Origin: Epiperipatus broadwayi
Taxonomy: Eukaryota > Onychophora > Udeonychophora > Euonychophora > Peripatidae
DNA: 64,000 nt
Direction of reading: 5' to 3'
NCBI GenBank assembly: GCA_028023455.1
Contig: JAQFVV010012489.1
Span: 3,892,575-3,956,574 of the forward strand
Shown one piece after another: positions 34,593-47,685 of this stretch (its first letter is position 1; each line of letters opens with the position of its first letter). The position numbers were made by a program, and so were the translations under genes. The notes below the pieces were generated by a model, which saw nothing but the letters and a program-made list of their open reading frames with translations, was not told the origin of the DNA and did no database searches.

Positions 34593-36929
34593 CTCAATTC
34601 AATTGTTAGGAGAGGACTTCGTGATTGATTTTTCAAGTTAATTGTGTTATTAAAAATAGCTACGTAAATTTATAGACGCTTTTAAAATCATTTTCAAAAT
34701 TATAAGAGTGTCTTGAAAATAAGTTATAGAAATTTTAAATGATAAATATGCAGTATTAATTTAATTTTTTCCCTATCGGTCGTCTCTATTAAGCTCAATT
34801 TACAAGCAAATAGTCATGGGAACATCATATATAGTGAAAATATATCGGAAGCTTTACCTTAGAAATATGACAAACGCTGGATTAGTTCGGAAAATTACAA
34901 GATGGAGAAAAGTAGTATTTTGGACAGTATATAATTTTAAAAGCTAATTACTATTGCCTATTAGAAAATAGATATTTTAAAGAATAAATACTTTTGTGTA
35001 AAGAAAGTATTTTTGCAAGCTATAAATTTAAATGTATATCTTGAGTAAAGATATTAGAAATAAAAGTAGTTTTATAAATACTTGCCTTGTTAAGTCTTTA
35101 TGTTTAAAAGACTGAATGTTGATAATTTTAAAGGCAAGTCAATTGAAATATAATTAGCTAAAAATCTTAATATAATAAAATTATTATATTGAAATAATTT
35201 AAACGCTGGTCGTTTATAAATAAAGAAGCTTATTCTTACCTGGATGTTTTGTTAAGAAATGCGCAAGTAATATGTGGACGTCCCAGTCAATTTAAAATAA
35301 TTAAATGATAATTTTTCATAAACTATAGACTAATTTAAAATAATAACTTTGAATAATATTCTAGAAAGAATTAAAACAGGATCCTATAAACTATTTTAAT
35401 TTATTTTATTTCTTATGGAAAAATTAACTTTTATTTTGTTTTAAAAGAACGTTATCATTTTTCATAAACTTTTAAAAAAACACGTGATGGACCGGAAACA
35501 GGAAATGGTGTTCTAGTGAATGTGTGCCTAGGATTAAAGAACTTTATGGTGAAAAGGAGACATCGCTGGAGTTATGTAATATGAATTCTGTTTTATTTAT
35601 CTAACATAAAATTTAAATATTATTAATCTATTAAAATAAGATAGGTACATATCTTTAAATAATAACTAAAAATAATATAATGATTAATTGCATGAGTTTA
35701 TTTTATAATTAATATAACACAGAATATTTTAAAGAATGATCGTGAGTATAAATGTGTATTATTTTATGAAGCTGTAATTCCGAAGAATATTGGAAGATGG
35801 ACTGGACATTAAATCATTATTGATGGTAAAAAATTGTATAATAATAATAATTTTAATGTATTTAATATGTTTTCTTTAGATTAATCAAATATTATGTTGT
35901 TTTGAATGAATGTATGATTATTTTAAAAATACACACACATTATATTGGCAGTGACAGTTTTATTTGAATATGCATAATTTGAATTTATGAAATAAATACG
36001 ATGCAACATTACATAAGAAGCTTAGAAATAATTATATGATTCTTTCGTTAATAAACTTTGATATTTTATGTTATAGTATTAGAATTATATTTATTATTCA
36101 TAGGTAATTATTTTTATTGCAAGTTAGGAATAGATTTAAAAGTCTATATTTTACTGTTGTTTTATTGGATAAATTACGTTAAGTTTTATGGAGAAGTTTA
36201 TATTTAGGTTGAAAGTTTACCAAGTATAGATGATGAAGCATAAATAGTTTGGAATTAGTATTTTATTTAGAGTTGAAAATTGTTTTTCCGGAAATTTTAA
36301 ATATGTTTAGAGGATGTTTTTGTAGATAGAAATTTATTAAGAAGGAGTAGTATAACACATAAAGTGAAGTAATAATTTTACATAGAAAAGAATCATAGAA
36401 TTTATCTAATATAATACTTTATGAATTTGAAATTAATGAATAGTTTAAATATTATTATTTAACAGTACATATATGTAATGCATATTTGATAAAACATGTA
36501 GCATGAATTGCATTAAATGAAATATAAAATTATAATCAATTATTGTCATTACCTTATAAAGATACATTAGTTTCTATATTATGCTATTAGAGTAATGTTG
36601 ATAGTAAAGTAAATACATACTAGTACATGATGAAATAAATAACAGTAATACTTAAGTGATGTAGCAATTTAATTAGTAAAGTTTAATTGTTTACATATGC
36701 TACATAAATATTATTTACATAAATTTTTCTGTGTAATAATTGAAGTTCACTAATATTTGTTTAAAGTCTAAGTTTTGAAAACATACTTCAATGTTATTAG
36801 TACAGCATTTTAAAGAATGTATAATTACTTATTAGGAGTATGAATTAATAACAGTGTAAACATTTTGTATTATTATTTTCTTATTTTTTTTTTTTTTTTG
36901 TTTTCTAATTTTGAACTATAAATATTGTA

Positions 36930-36964
36930 AATAAATTTTTTTAGTTGAAGTTAATGTAAATAAA
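36930..36964 (+). terminator. tandem poly-A signals
   Basis: AATAAA at 36930-36935 and again at 36959-36964, followed by a T/G-rich stretch (TTGTTTAATTTG, GTGTGTCGAG) of the kind found downstream of cleavage sites. Confidence 0.35.
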
Positions 36965-37019
36965 CTTGTTTAATTTGTTTTAAAAGTGTGTCGAGTTCAT
37001 TATTTTACACCACAGCATT

Positions 37020-39394
37020 TGACAGCAGATAATTTGAAGAAACATAATATTTGCACAATGTGAATTTATTAATATTATTTTAGAAATAAATACAATATAT
37101 TCCTGATTATCATTTTATGAGAATTGATTGACATTATTATATCATATTACAATGGTCATAGAGTAATTATAATGCATAATATAAGAGTACAATATTATTT
37201 ATTGCCACAGATTATTGAATTATAAGATTTTGATCTATTCCAAAATTAAGATGCTATATGAAAATAAAAGATATACATATTATTCTTTATTTAATGATTG
37301 ACGATATAACAGAAATAGATAAGATTAAATTATACTCTAAGATTAGTATTATAATTATTAAAATAAGTTAGGTGTATTTAGGTTTGATATAAAATCCCAT
37401 ATCATACTTATTTACATGAGTTATCATTACTTTAAGATAATTAGAAGAACCTGAGATTATTTAATTATATTTTAAAAAATTAAAAGTTAAGATTTATTTA
37501 TTTTATTATTATTAAAGATAGTTTATTTTATTAAAAGCCATAAGAATGCTGTAGATGTAGTAGTAAGTTAATAAGGAGGTAATAGTATTCTTATGCCATT
37601 GAGACAATGTCTTGGGAGATATTGACTCAATGTAAATCTACTTATTGCTTTGTAACTTTACTTCACAGTCTCATGATTTTAATAAATACTTATTTAATTA
37701 GCACATAATATAGAATATATTGATTTTGATAATTGATAATAAATTTAATTAGAATATGATAATATAAAAGTATATTAAAGATAGATATGCAAATTTTAAT
37801 TAAGCATTACAATTTAATTGAGCTAGTTGTATTTCAAACTATATTATACATCGAGAAGTAAGGGTACAATATATATATGTTAACATTCATATAAAAATAC
37901 TCAATGCTTTAATTGCACAAGTGCTAGAATGTCACATGACTTAATCATTTGATTTTTCTTTTTTAATGCTATACATTAAAAGTAAACAAGGTACGGAAAC
38001 ATTATTGAAAAAAAATAGCAGCTTTTTTACATTGATTTAGCATTATTTTATTTGTTATTATGTAAATACTTTAGTCGTTATTTATTAATTTATGCAAAAA
38101 ATAAAAAAGAAAAATTCAATTATAACAAGAATAAAATTAAAAATAGCAAATTACTAACAGTGTAAAAAAATATGTAAAAAATAAATGCTAACAATAAAAC
38201 TATATAAATTATCAAAAAACAAAAAAACAATAAAACTATACTAACTATAAAGATATAAAGAACAATAATAAAAAGATAGATCAATAACAATTAAATAGAT
38301 AATGGAACATATAACTACAATAACATAAATCACCTGTACAAGAACGGGGATTTTAGACAACTGATTATTAACTGTAAAATTACTGAGTTAAAATATTAAA
38401 TAAATATTACTAATAGAAAATCAACAAAAACAATAAGGTAATAATATTAGCAAATATATAACAACAATAATGATATTATCAGTCATAAGATGTTAAGAAA
38501 CAACAGTGTTAAGCTAGAGATTGTACAACTAAGAGATACTGGATTCATTAAAAATGGATGAAAGTGAGAGGGAAATAACATATTGTATGTCGCCAAGTAA
38601 ATGCAAAAACATTTTGCTTTGACGTCTGCTTTGATAATTGGATGTGATTAAATATGCAATTTTCTTAATACAAAGATTAATGGATGATATCTGTCAATTC
38701 TACATATCTTTCTATCATTTTTTTTATTCTCACATTTTACTCAAGTTTGTTTTTAAAAAATCTTATGTCTTGGATGATATTCCTAATGCTGACATTTAGT
38801 AATCTTTGTATTTTTTGAGACAATGAATAGTACTTGGTTTTGCAAGCTTTTCTTTATTTTCTAGAATTAATATGGCTATATTCATCTTAATATAATACTT
38901 CATTAAATAATAAATCAATACAGAACAGACTGATGCAAAAAGTTACATTTAATTAGGACTTAGAACTATAGATTTATTTTCAATTAATATTTGTAGTTAC
39001 ATAAAAATAATTCTGAGATTCAGAATATATATATATATAATTATAGTATTTAAGCAGTACATAATTCTTTCAGAGCAATCTATTTTGCCCTAAAAATTAT
39101 CCATTTAGAAAAGAGTAAGTAATGACTAAAAGAAAAGAATTTGTTTATTATTTGAACACCTTTAATGTATTTGTCCATATAAAGATATTGGTAGAATGTT
39201 ATAAAGAAACCCCACTCAAATGTATATGTATTCACAGAGATATGAATGTTCCATACAATTATTAAACTTTCTCAAAAAATTGAACTTATTTTTGTCTACA
39301 AAAACTGGATACTTATGTTTTATAAATTTCTGTCTCAATTTATTTATTGCATTTGCTTGAAGATTAATGACACTTTACTAATAACAGCTTCCTA
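37020..39394. other. AT-rich non-coding DNA
   Basis: No gene, RNA gene or bounded repeat seen. Confidence 0.5.
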
Positions 39395-39496
39395 AGATTG
39401 GTGGTCGAAAGGTCAGTGTGACTGCCTTGCACTAGCAGGCAGATGCGCAGGTTGCGGTTCATGTCCCGGCCGATGCTATGACACTTAAAAAAAAAG
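39395..39496 (+). mobile_element. tRNA-derived SINE
   Basis: The head has GGTGGTCGAAAGGTCAGTG (box A region), an arm GCCTTGCACTAGCAGGC, and box B GCGGTTCATGTCCC. The tail is CGATGCTATGACAC then A9. The CGATGCTATGACA link is shared with the SINE at 22158. GC-rich head in AT-rich DNA. Confidence 0.75.
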
Positions 39497-40503
39497 ATTT
39501 TAAATATTGATTTGTTGAGTTAGTCTTGAAGAATTTTTTTTTTTGCTTAGACATTAAAACCCCAATGAACAAAATAATTTATCATAACCTACATTAATAT
39601 TTTGTATATAATTTAATAACATGTACAAATCATTTATATATCACAAATATAAACCTAAACAGACCAAGTATTTATATAAAAGTCAGATAAAACAGATATC
39701 AAATAGCCTATTACAGGATAAAGTCCATTCCAATAATCTTCAATATAAGAAAAATTAAGAAGATTGTATAAATATAATTCTACCCTTATTTTTACTTTCT
39801 AGATACAGTATCAATATATCCATTTTCTGATAAATATTAGATGAATAGTACAGCTATTTTCAAAAAAAAAAATCAAGCATGTAAAAAAAAAATTCAATCT
39901 TATTTTTCTGCATTCAACCCAGTTGATAAATATGGATTATAAAATTATAATACTATTATTTTATAAAACTTTTGTTAAACTAAATTTATAAATGATGATT
40001 AATATAAGCCTTTCTTGAAGACATCTCACAAATTAAAAACAATAATATTTATTATTCATACTTTTTTTAAATTAGTGATTGTTCAAATGTTATATAACAA
40101 TTTTATATAGAATACAAATAGTTTCAACTATAAATGGTACTTTTTACATTTAATTAATAAAAATATCACAGATGTTTTTTTTTTTAATTATTTCATTCAA
40201 TATCAATACATTATATTCTATCTTATGCAATTTATCCCCTTAATAACTATGCAATGAGATGTCTACTATGTATTTTACTAAAATTAATTTTGTCATAAAG
40301 AAATATAAAATTGTCTTCCTATGCAGATGTCTTATTAAATGAAATATATAGAATAATCTATTCAATTATGATTACTTATTATCTTAAATTAAAAATGCAA
40401 GTGGAAATTTGATATAGAGATATTTAGAATTTTTATATACAAATAGGATAAAACATGATAACACAACACATTAATAATTATATTATTAATGGACAAGAAA
40501 TGT

Positions 40504-40507
<4 letters not shown>

Positions 40508-40595
<88 letters not shown>
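40508..40595. repeat. (TA)n microsatellite
   Basis: About 88 bp of uninterrupted alternating AT, likely to be length-variable and to extrude cruciforms. Confidence 0.9.
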
Positions 40596-40599
<4 letters not shown>

Positions 40600-42829
40600 T
40601 TATTAAATAGTACAAGATGCAAATAAATGCTTAATATTGCACATTAATGTGAAGAGATTTATATCAAACATTACTTTATGATAACAGTTTATTTAATGCA
40701 TTATTAGTGAAGTGCCTCATTGAACAACAATACTGCATGAAATGCCTATAACTAATAATTTTTTCCCCATAAGGTTTGAAATTTTTGTCAGGTAGCTAAC
40801 TTGTAGACATGCTAGTTAACTAATACAATATTGGCTTGAAAGTAAGTATCAAGTGATTATTAGCTAGAAAGTAAATCTAGGGTGAATATCTCTCAAACTC
40901 TCACTAATTGATCTGTGATAAAGCTGGAGAGTATTATCTACTTCTACTATGTCACTAATTTTAAACAGTCTAAAATGGAATATTTAAATAGTATTTTATT
41001 TTCTATAATTTATTCATAACTAACACTCTTCAAACTTTACAAGAATCGCGTGTGCAGTTTATTAAAAAAATATTAAGGATTATTTATCAAATAAAGCCAT
41101 AAAATAAAATTAAACATAGTCTTATAGTTAAGCAGTCAGGAAGTCATGTAACCTTTATTTAAATGACTGAATCAATACTTAGTTAAAAATCAATTTTTTA
41201 CAGAATGTTCTAATGATGCTTTTTTTACTATGTGTGAAAGTGTATGCCACATATACTAAATATCAGTTTGTATATACAAAATCATTAAAGTTAACAAATC
41301 TCTTAAATTAAACAAAACTGAGATAAATATCTATTGAAATTTCTGGCTATAAAAACAGATATCCATAAAATTTAGTATTATACTTTGATAAAGTTTTTAA
41401 CTAAGAATAAATTTGATAAGCTTTAAAAGTCAATATAAACAAAAACAAATTATCTTTGTCAATGAGGAGGCATGGTTTATATATTTTAAACTTTCTGATC
41501 AAAACATTTAACTGAATAATTCATATCCTAGATGAAGGTAGTTTAACAGTACTTAACAATAAAATAATTTATTTTTGTATCTTAAATTTAGAGCTATGCA
41601 GTATAATCAATGGCTTTCCACATTATTAAATATTGTTAATAATAATAATATTTTGGTTTAAAGTTTCTCTCTGATTATCAAACTTATGTTTTGCATTTTA
41701 GGTGTATTGCATTAAAAGTAAGATGGGCTTAAATAGTTCACTGCAGGACAAAGAGATCCCTAACACTTCCTTATAAAGTAGCAGTGAATAAAACACATTA
41801 ACTCCCAGACTCAATCAATTCTGAGTAATGAAGCTTTGAGCATTATTCCATCCTTGTTTCACTCTTTATTAAAGAATATCTATATATCCATTCATTGGCC
41901 ATTATTTAATGTAACTAGGTTGACTATGGGTTGTGTACCATAAAAAAGAGACTAATTTGAATTGAAAAATTGTTTATATACCTCTTCTTGTTTCCAAACT
42001 CATATCAGAAAATATGATAGTAAATATATTATGGTTACATCATGAAGCCTTTCATATGTATGAAACATACTATAGATTATTCAGACAATATATGAAATTG
42101 GAGAAATATTTATTTTCATAATAAATATCCCAATTTGAAGAAAGAATTTCTTTAAGTACTTTCTTTTTACATAAAATAATGTTAATTATTTTGATATATA
42201 TGCATGTATGCACAAACTAAAATAATATTAATACATTATAATCAATTATTAGTTAAAAGTTGTTTTCTGACGTTTTTTTTTTAAATATGTTTACACCGAA
42301 AGCGTATAAACTTTATTGATTGTCACTACGGTTTTTTCCTTCCTTTCATAAATATTTTATTTCTATTTTTTTTTAATAACTACAAGAATAAATTTTTAAT
42401 TTTATTAATGTGTAAGTGTCGAGTGTTTTAAAATCTAGCATAAATTATGCAATATAGTACAATTCTTTTTGCTTTGCTTTTTTTTTTTTTTTTTAAAAAT
42501 GATAAATTAAGTAAAAGACAAAAAATAGAAAACTTAAAAACAAAAAAACTTCTGAAATCGAATAAACCCAATTCTATAATTTTATTATGTATTCCTCAAA
42601 AAAAAAAAAAAAAAAAAAATCAATTTTTAAAATTAGAAACTGTGACAAATTTTTGAAGAATGTAGCCGATTTTATTTAAAAAATGATCTCTTAGGAATTA
42701 GAGTGTTAATATTTTGAATTAAAAAAATTAAACAATATATTTGCTACTTTTGGATCTCTCACTAAGTACAATATATAAATATTATTTTATATATAAAAAA
42801 AAAAAGTCCTTAATATAATCCATTGCAAT

Positions 42830-42892
42830 TCAAAAACCATTTCAATGGGATTTAAGCAGTTCAAAACCATTTCAATGGAATTTAAGCAGTTT
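42830..42892 (+). repeat. 29-bp tandem duplication
   Basis: Two adjacent copies of a ~29-bp unit containing CAAAAACCATTTCAATGG / CAAAACCATTTCAATGG and ending ATTTAAGCAGTT. Confidence 0.75.
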
Positions 42893-44460
42893 TCCATTTT
42901 ATTTATGCTCTAACAAGGGAGAATTCGCCATGAAAAAAGTGCTACTTTTGTAGCCTTCAATCTATTGCTGACAAGATGTGATACACTTTATAAGGACAAC
43001 AATATAGCTCCAGCACAGATATTGATGAAGAAATTAAATAAAACAAGAATATGAGATCAGCTTATAACTCCCCAGATGAGCTATAATACCACATGACAGC
43101 TAATCAAGTTGAACAATTAAAGAAAAACAAAGTTGAAAGCCATCACCGATATACATAAAGCAGCAAGAATCCATAGCCAGATTTGGGTACTTTGAAAGAC
43201 TTGAACAACATATAAGGAACTTAAACAGGAAAAAGTGTGACTAATATTAAATTAATAATATGGCAACATTTAGCATCATAGCAAAACTTTAACCCTGCAT
43301 ATATGAAGTTTAATAAATTCTTGATAATAAAAAATTATAAGCCAACTATATGAAGAAAACAAATTAGAAATTTGCATATTAGAACATGACAAAATTTTCT
43401 ACTTTTGGGGTTCTGATTCCAAAATATAAGTTAAATATGGCAGGCAATAGCATAACTCTTATCTCACATGAAATTCTTATACTTTATTTAAAAGCATATA
43501 AGTGGCAATCATGTTAATTGTTGGAGTGGGTAAATAACATTCATATTACCACATAGAAATCAGACTTCATTGTGATGAATTATTCGTTAAAGACATCAAA
43601 TTATAAAACACACACAAAAAAAAACATTAATGTAAATGTTAATGATATGCTGAAAAATAAATTTACCAGAAATATAAAAGAAGTCATATATTATTGTAAC
43701 AAAAACTATAGAGTAATCTCTTCAGCTTTTGAATACAATAAAATTATTGCAATTTAACACTGAGAGTATAGCAATATCAAACATGAAAAATTCTACAAAT
43801 TAATTGTAAAGTAATCTCAGAAGGCTCTTAATTATAATTTCCCTCCCTGTATGGTTTGGTAAAAGTAGAGTTTCAGCTCTGAATATTAAGATATATAGAT
43901 TGTTCACAGCTGTGCCAATTTTTTATAAATTTCCAACCAATAAGACTGTTTTTATAATAAGAATCATTTCAAAATTTCTTGATTAATATGGATTCCCAAT
44001 AGAATGTTTATTAACTACACTATTGCTATCTTTGTTTCAAACCATCTGTCAAATTAATCAATTCTTATCAAAGATAGGTAAAAGTGATATACCAATTACT
44101 ATTTGAAAAGGTAAAATTTATATATACAATGTGTATGAACTTCATCATCCAAACTGATCATATTCTCTTTTTTTTTTGGATTATTTTATTGCTTCTGAAT
44201 TTATATGACATTTTTATTTTTATAGTAACCACTGGATACACAATTGAGAATAAAAGTTTTTCAGTTTATAGATGAATGTTCCATTCAGAAAATGATGTGT
44301 ATACAAAATCATTGATTTATGTTTTCTTCACCAAACAATTTACAAAGTTTTATCACATTCATAATTCATATTCTAATAGACAAAAACATGAATGGAATAT
44401 ATAAAAAAACAGCTAATGGCAATATTAATATTCTGTTCAATATCTTAAATGGAATACTAA

Positions 44461-44590
44461 TATATATATATATATTGAAGCAGTCATATCTATATATTAA
44501 ATATATATATATATATATATATATATTGAAGCAGTCAATCTTAGCTTAAGATTGTGCTTCATGTTTCTACCTACTAACCTGTGTTCAAAT
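44461..44590 (+). repeat. (TA)n tracts with duplicated TTGAAGCAGTC and box-B-like string
   Basis: Two (TA)n tracts each end in TTGAAGCAGTCA (44476 and 44527). After the second comes a stretch with CTGTGTTCAAATCCC (box-B-like), perhaps a fragment of a tRNA-derived SINE; box A is not convincing. Confidence 0.45.
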
Positions 44591-44759
44591 CCCTATTTCT
44601 CATCCCGCTCCTTTTGCCGTGTATATATATTTCATGTATATATTTGAGATGCGCGCCTAAATTATAAAATTTAATGTTTCAATAACATGTTTTAAAATTA
44701 TTATTAATTCTTTTTATTAATTATTAGTTTTTTTTTATTAAAGTATTATAGATGTGGAT

Positions 44760-44762
<3 letters not shown>

Positions 44763-44791
<29 letters not shown>
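44763..44791. repeat. (TA)n microsatellite
   Basis: About 29 bp of alternating TA. Confidence 0.85.
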
Positions 44792-44793
<2 letters not shown>

Positions 44794-45203
44794 AGAAAAA
44801 CTTACTAACAAAATATTGATGTTTTTAAATATTTATTATATGTCATTTTTAGCTTTTTCTTTTTAAATTGCTTGTTTTCTATTAAACTATTATAAAATCC
44901 AGTATGGAAGATGTGACTGTTCTTAATTGTCCAAAAATAATTAAAGGGCGGTATTGTTTTTAATTAAAGTTTTACTTAAAATGGGATTAAGTAGATTAAA
45001 GATTTATTTGTGTTAAAAACATGTTGTCAAATCTATTTCTAATGTGGAAATAGATTTGAATTTATTTTTAGACGTTATCTTACAATTGCATCTTCAAAAA
45101 CAACTGATAAAAAAAAAAGTATAAAATGACTGAATTTTGAATCACAGGGGAGATTAGTTACTTTTAGAGAGAGGTATTATAAACATTTCGTTTTGCTTGA
45201 AAC

Positions 45204-45286
45204 TTAAAATGATGTAGCAGTAAATCCACCCTCTTGCTGACCCTGGTGGGTCATTCTTCCCACTAATGTACCATCTAACTGCTGCC
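45204..45286 (-). CDS. possible terminal exon, unknown protein
   Basis: On the minus strand a good acceptor (ATCTTTACTTTGTTTCAG) stands just before 45286. The following 83 bases give two bases, 26 codons starting QQLDGTLVGR and ending FTATSF, and a TAA at 45204-45206, in above-average GC. A second frame (45154-45423, containing YISGKNDPPGSARGW) is also open, so the choice of frame is not secure. No partner exon was found. A transposon fragment is equally likely. Confidence 0.25.
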
Positions 45287-45493
45287 CTGAAACAAAGTAA
45301 AGATTCGATAAAGAACTTTAGAATGCTAATAGAAGTTTCCAGCCCCCAAAGTACTTGCATTTCAATCGCCGTGCACGTGCCATACTTTAAAATGGATTTT
45401 AAAATTGCAAGGTAAATTTCCAAGCTGCCACCTAATAGTTAATTTAGTCTAAATAATCTATCAAGATCTCTTTTCATGCATTCTTTAACTTTG

Positions 45494-45497
<4 letters not shown>

Positions 45498-45563
<66 letters not shown>
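45498..45563. repeat. (TA)n microsatellite
   Basis: About 66 bp of alternating TA. Confidence 0.9.
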
Positions 45564-45567
<4 letters not shown>

Positions 45568-46097
45568 CTGTGAATGTAATTTTGCTCTCAAATAATTTCT
45601 TTATATCTAATCCTATCTCATATGCTCTTAACTTTTTAATTTTGGTGCGGTCATTTATTTATATATATTTATTATATGTCAATCTAATACAATCTTACAA
45701 ATTGAATTTTCTGTCATTTTTTTCTTCTTCTAAACCTTCATACAAAGGTTATTCACATCCCCTTAAAATATATATATATAATATATGTAGTACATTGTAA
45801 ATTAATACGTTCGCCAAATTGTTTAATGAATCAACATTTTAGGTTCGTTTTAATATAAAAATTGATTTGTTTAACTCTGAAAATCCAAAACTCAAGCTAA
45901 TTAACGCTCTGAAACATTGATTTTATAATTATTTATTAAATTCTAAAAAGGTGACTTAATTGTTATATATATATATATAACTGCTAGTTATTTTTTTATA
46001 TATACTCTTAAAATATATGCTATGTATTCCAGTTATTGTAAAATCCATGAAGGTGGAATTGAATTGTTTTAAATAGTGGGAAAGGGAAGGGGGGTGA

Positions 46098-46215
46098 ATC
46101 TTAATGTCTCTTTTACTTAATCAAATCTTAATGTGTATTTTATTAATTTGAAATCTAAATCTTAATGTTTCTTTTGCTATATAAAATCTTAACATATATT
46201 TTATTAAATGAAATA
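46098..46215 (+). repeat. ~63-bp imperfect tandem duplication
   Basis: Two successive units with the order AATCTTAATGT, CTTTT-CT, AATCTTAA-AT/GT, ATTTTATTAA. Confidence 0.55.
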
Positions 46216-46364
46216 TTCTCTCTCTATATATATTATAATTGCATGGCGTATTATAGTATTCAAACAAGGGTCATTTATTTTTAAGGCAGTAAAACTTATC
46301 TCATATCGTTAGAGACATTCATTCGTACTGCGTTTCTGTCATATAGCCTAATTTTGTTCTATAT

Positions 46365-46626
46365 ATATGTGCTTCTTAATCTGGGGGTTATGATGAGTTC
46401 GAACCCATAGATTTCTTCTCAAGTCTTCATATAAAAATGCCTCTGGTGGTGATCCCATAAATTTGGCACATGCTATGCATATTCTTTCTTCGTATCAAAA
46501 GCCTTTGGTGGTAATCCCATAAGTTTGGCACATGCTATGCATATACACTTCGTAGATAAAAGGCCTCTCATGTCGGTTATACCAGCAAAAGTCTGGGCCA
46601 CACCATGCCTATCCACTTTTCTCTAA
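46365..46626 (+). mobile_element. tRNA-Lys-like SINE fragment with 62-bp internal repeats
   Basis: CTTCTTAATCTGGGGG and GAGTTCGAACCC (46395-46406) resemble the anticodon arm (CTT anticodon) and T arm of animal tRNA-Lys; the 5' half is not recognisable. Downstream are three tandem ~62-bp units (46439-46500, 46501-46562, 46563-46626); the first two share GGTGGT-ATCCCATAA and TTTGGCACATGCTATGCATA. SINE or long tRNA-related repeat; borders unclear. Confidence 0.5.
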
Positions 46627-47604
46627 GCACTACCCAAGAAGGGAGTGTGAGATTTCATTTTTCTTTTGCTTCATGACCCAGTTTTAATGCTCTAATATTA
46701 AAATTAAGCTTTGCTTAAAAGATATATATATAAATGCCAATTACTTCTATTTATTAATTAAGTTTATTTCAATCATATACAATCTCACCATCGTGATATA
46801 TATATCTATTTAAGAGCATCTATATGCCTTGGGGAAAATAAAGCATTCGTCTTACTATTGTTTAAATAATTTTTCAATAAATATTTTTGTCATAGTTTCA
46901 AATATAATTTTTCAACTGTCTCTTGTTTATTTTTATGACCTCAATGGTGTGAAAATAATTTATATCATATGTATAATGAATTTCAGAATGCTCTCCTCAA
47001 TCATATTTTAGTCACCACATTTCTGAACCATCAATCAAAGGGTTAATGGCAGTATTATCATAATTCTTTTTAATATTCGATTGGCATTTTAATATTGGAC
47101 CCACCAAAGATGTGTGTTTATTTGTAATATATTATTTAGCTAATAAAGAGCATATGAGAAATAATAGCGTGAATGACACTATGTAATTATCTACCGCTTG
47201 CTCATTCATGCACATACTAATGTACTTAATTTATAAATGTATATAACTAATTTTTCATTATATTAAAATATATCTTATTGTCTAACTTATTTGAGTAGTT
47301 TGAATTCCTTCTTTTTCTCCACTTCCACATATTACAGCCTTGCTTATATATATTTTAATAAATAGTCATAGTTAATAGATGTCTCATTGTTTTGCTCAGC
47401 TTTGCTAGTCAGCCAGATTAAGATTAATTCTCCTGTGCCATCACTATTATGTTATTTATTAGGTGTTAGATCTGGGACTTAGAGAGTGGGTTCAAATCAA
47501 GGCTGGTCTCTAACCTAAATCTTGGGCTTGACTGGGTTTGAAGTACATTTTATGAGTTCCAGCTCATGTTAGATGGATAAACAGGTTTTGACCAGTACAT
47601 AGAA

Positions 47605-47685
47605 TTTTTTTTTCATGGGCTTGGCACCCAACATGGGGCTTCGATATAAACACCCACATACCCTGAGTACTGAAGTCTGTTTATA
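47605..47685 (-). mobile_element. tRNA-Lys-derived SINE/pseudogene with A tail
   Basis: On the minus strand AGACTTCAGTACTCAGGGTA, then GTGGGT, a 6-7-nt insertion, TCGAAGCCCCATGTTGGGTG and CCA follow animal tRNA-Lys through anticodon arm, T arm and 3' CCA. A short link and nine A's come next. Two differences are CG to TG transitions. The tRNA 5' half is missing. A processed tRNA-Lys 3' fragment or a SINE head are both possible. Confidence 0.65.

Larger units (their letters stand above)
34508..37019 (+). other. C-poor transcription-unit-like block (non-coding RNA or LTR)
   Basis: Bounded by a CCAAT/TATA promoter at the left (34559-34592) and poly-A signals at the right (36930-36964). In between G is clearly more frequent than C (often two- to threefold per 60-base line), unlike much of the window, and no reading frame is open. 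The right end ACACCACAGCA, TT, TGACAGCAGAT resembles an LTR 3' end followed by a primer-binding-site-like string, and the left end begins TGTTGTTGG. It could therefore be a ~2.5-kb solo LTR. A non-coding RNA gene is the alternative. Confidence 0.3.
39497..44460. other. AT-rich non-coding DNA with simple repeats
   Basis: Contains the 88-bp (TA)n at 40508 and a 29-bp tandem duplication at 42830-42892. Short frames at 42447, 43572 and 44084 are low-complexity. No recognisable gene. Confidence 0.5.

Noticed and set aside
40389-40622. 77-codon minus frame with Ile-Tyr repeats
   Set aside because: Translation of a (TA)n microsatellite; the same applies to 53259-53474 and 21803-22006.
47622-47645. 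LTR primer binding site complementary to tRNA-Lys
   Set aside because: The match to tRNA-Lys continues through the T arm and anticodon arm on the minus strand, with an A run at the 3' side, so a tRNA-derived SINE or pseudogene explains it better.
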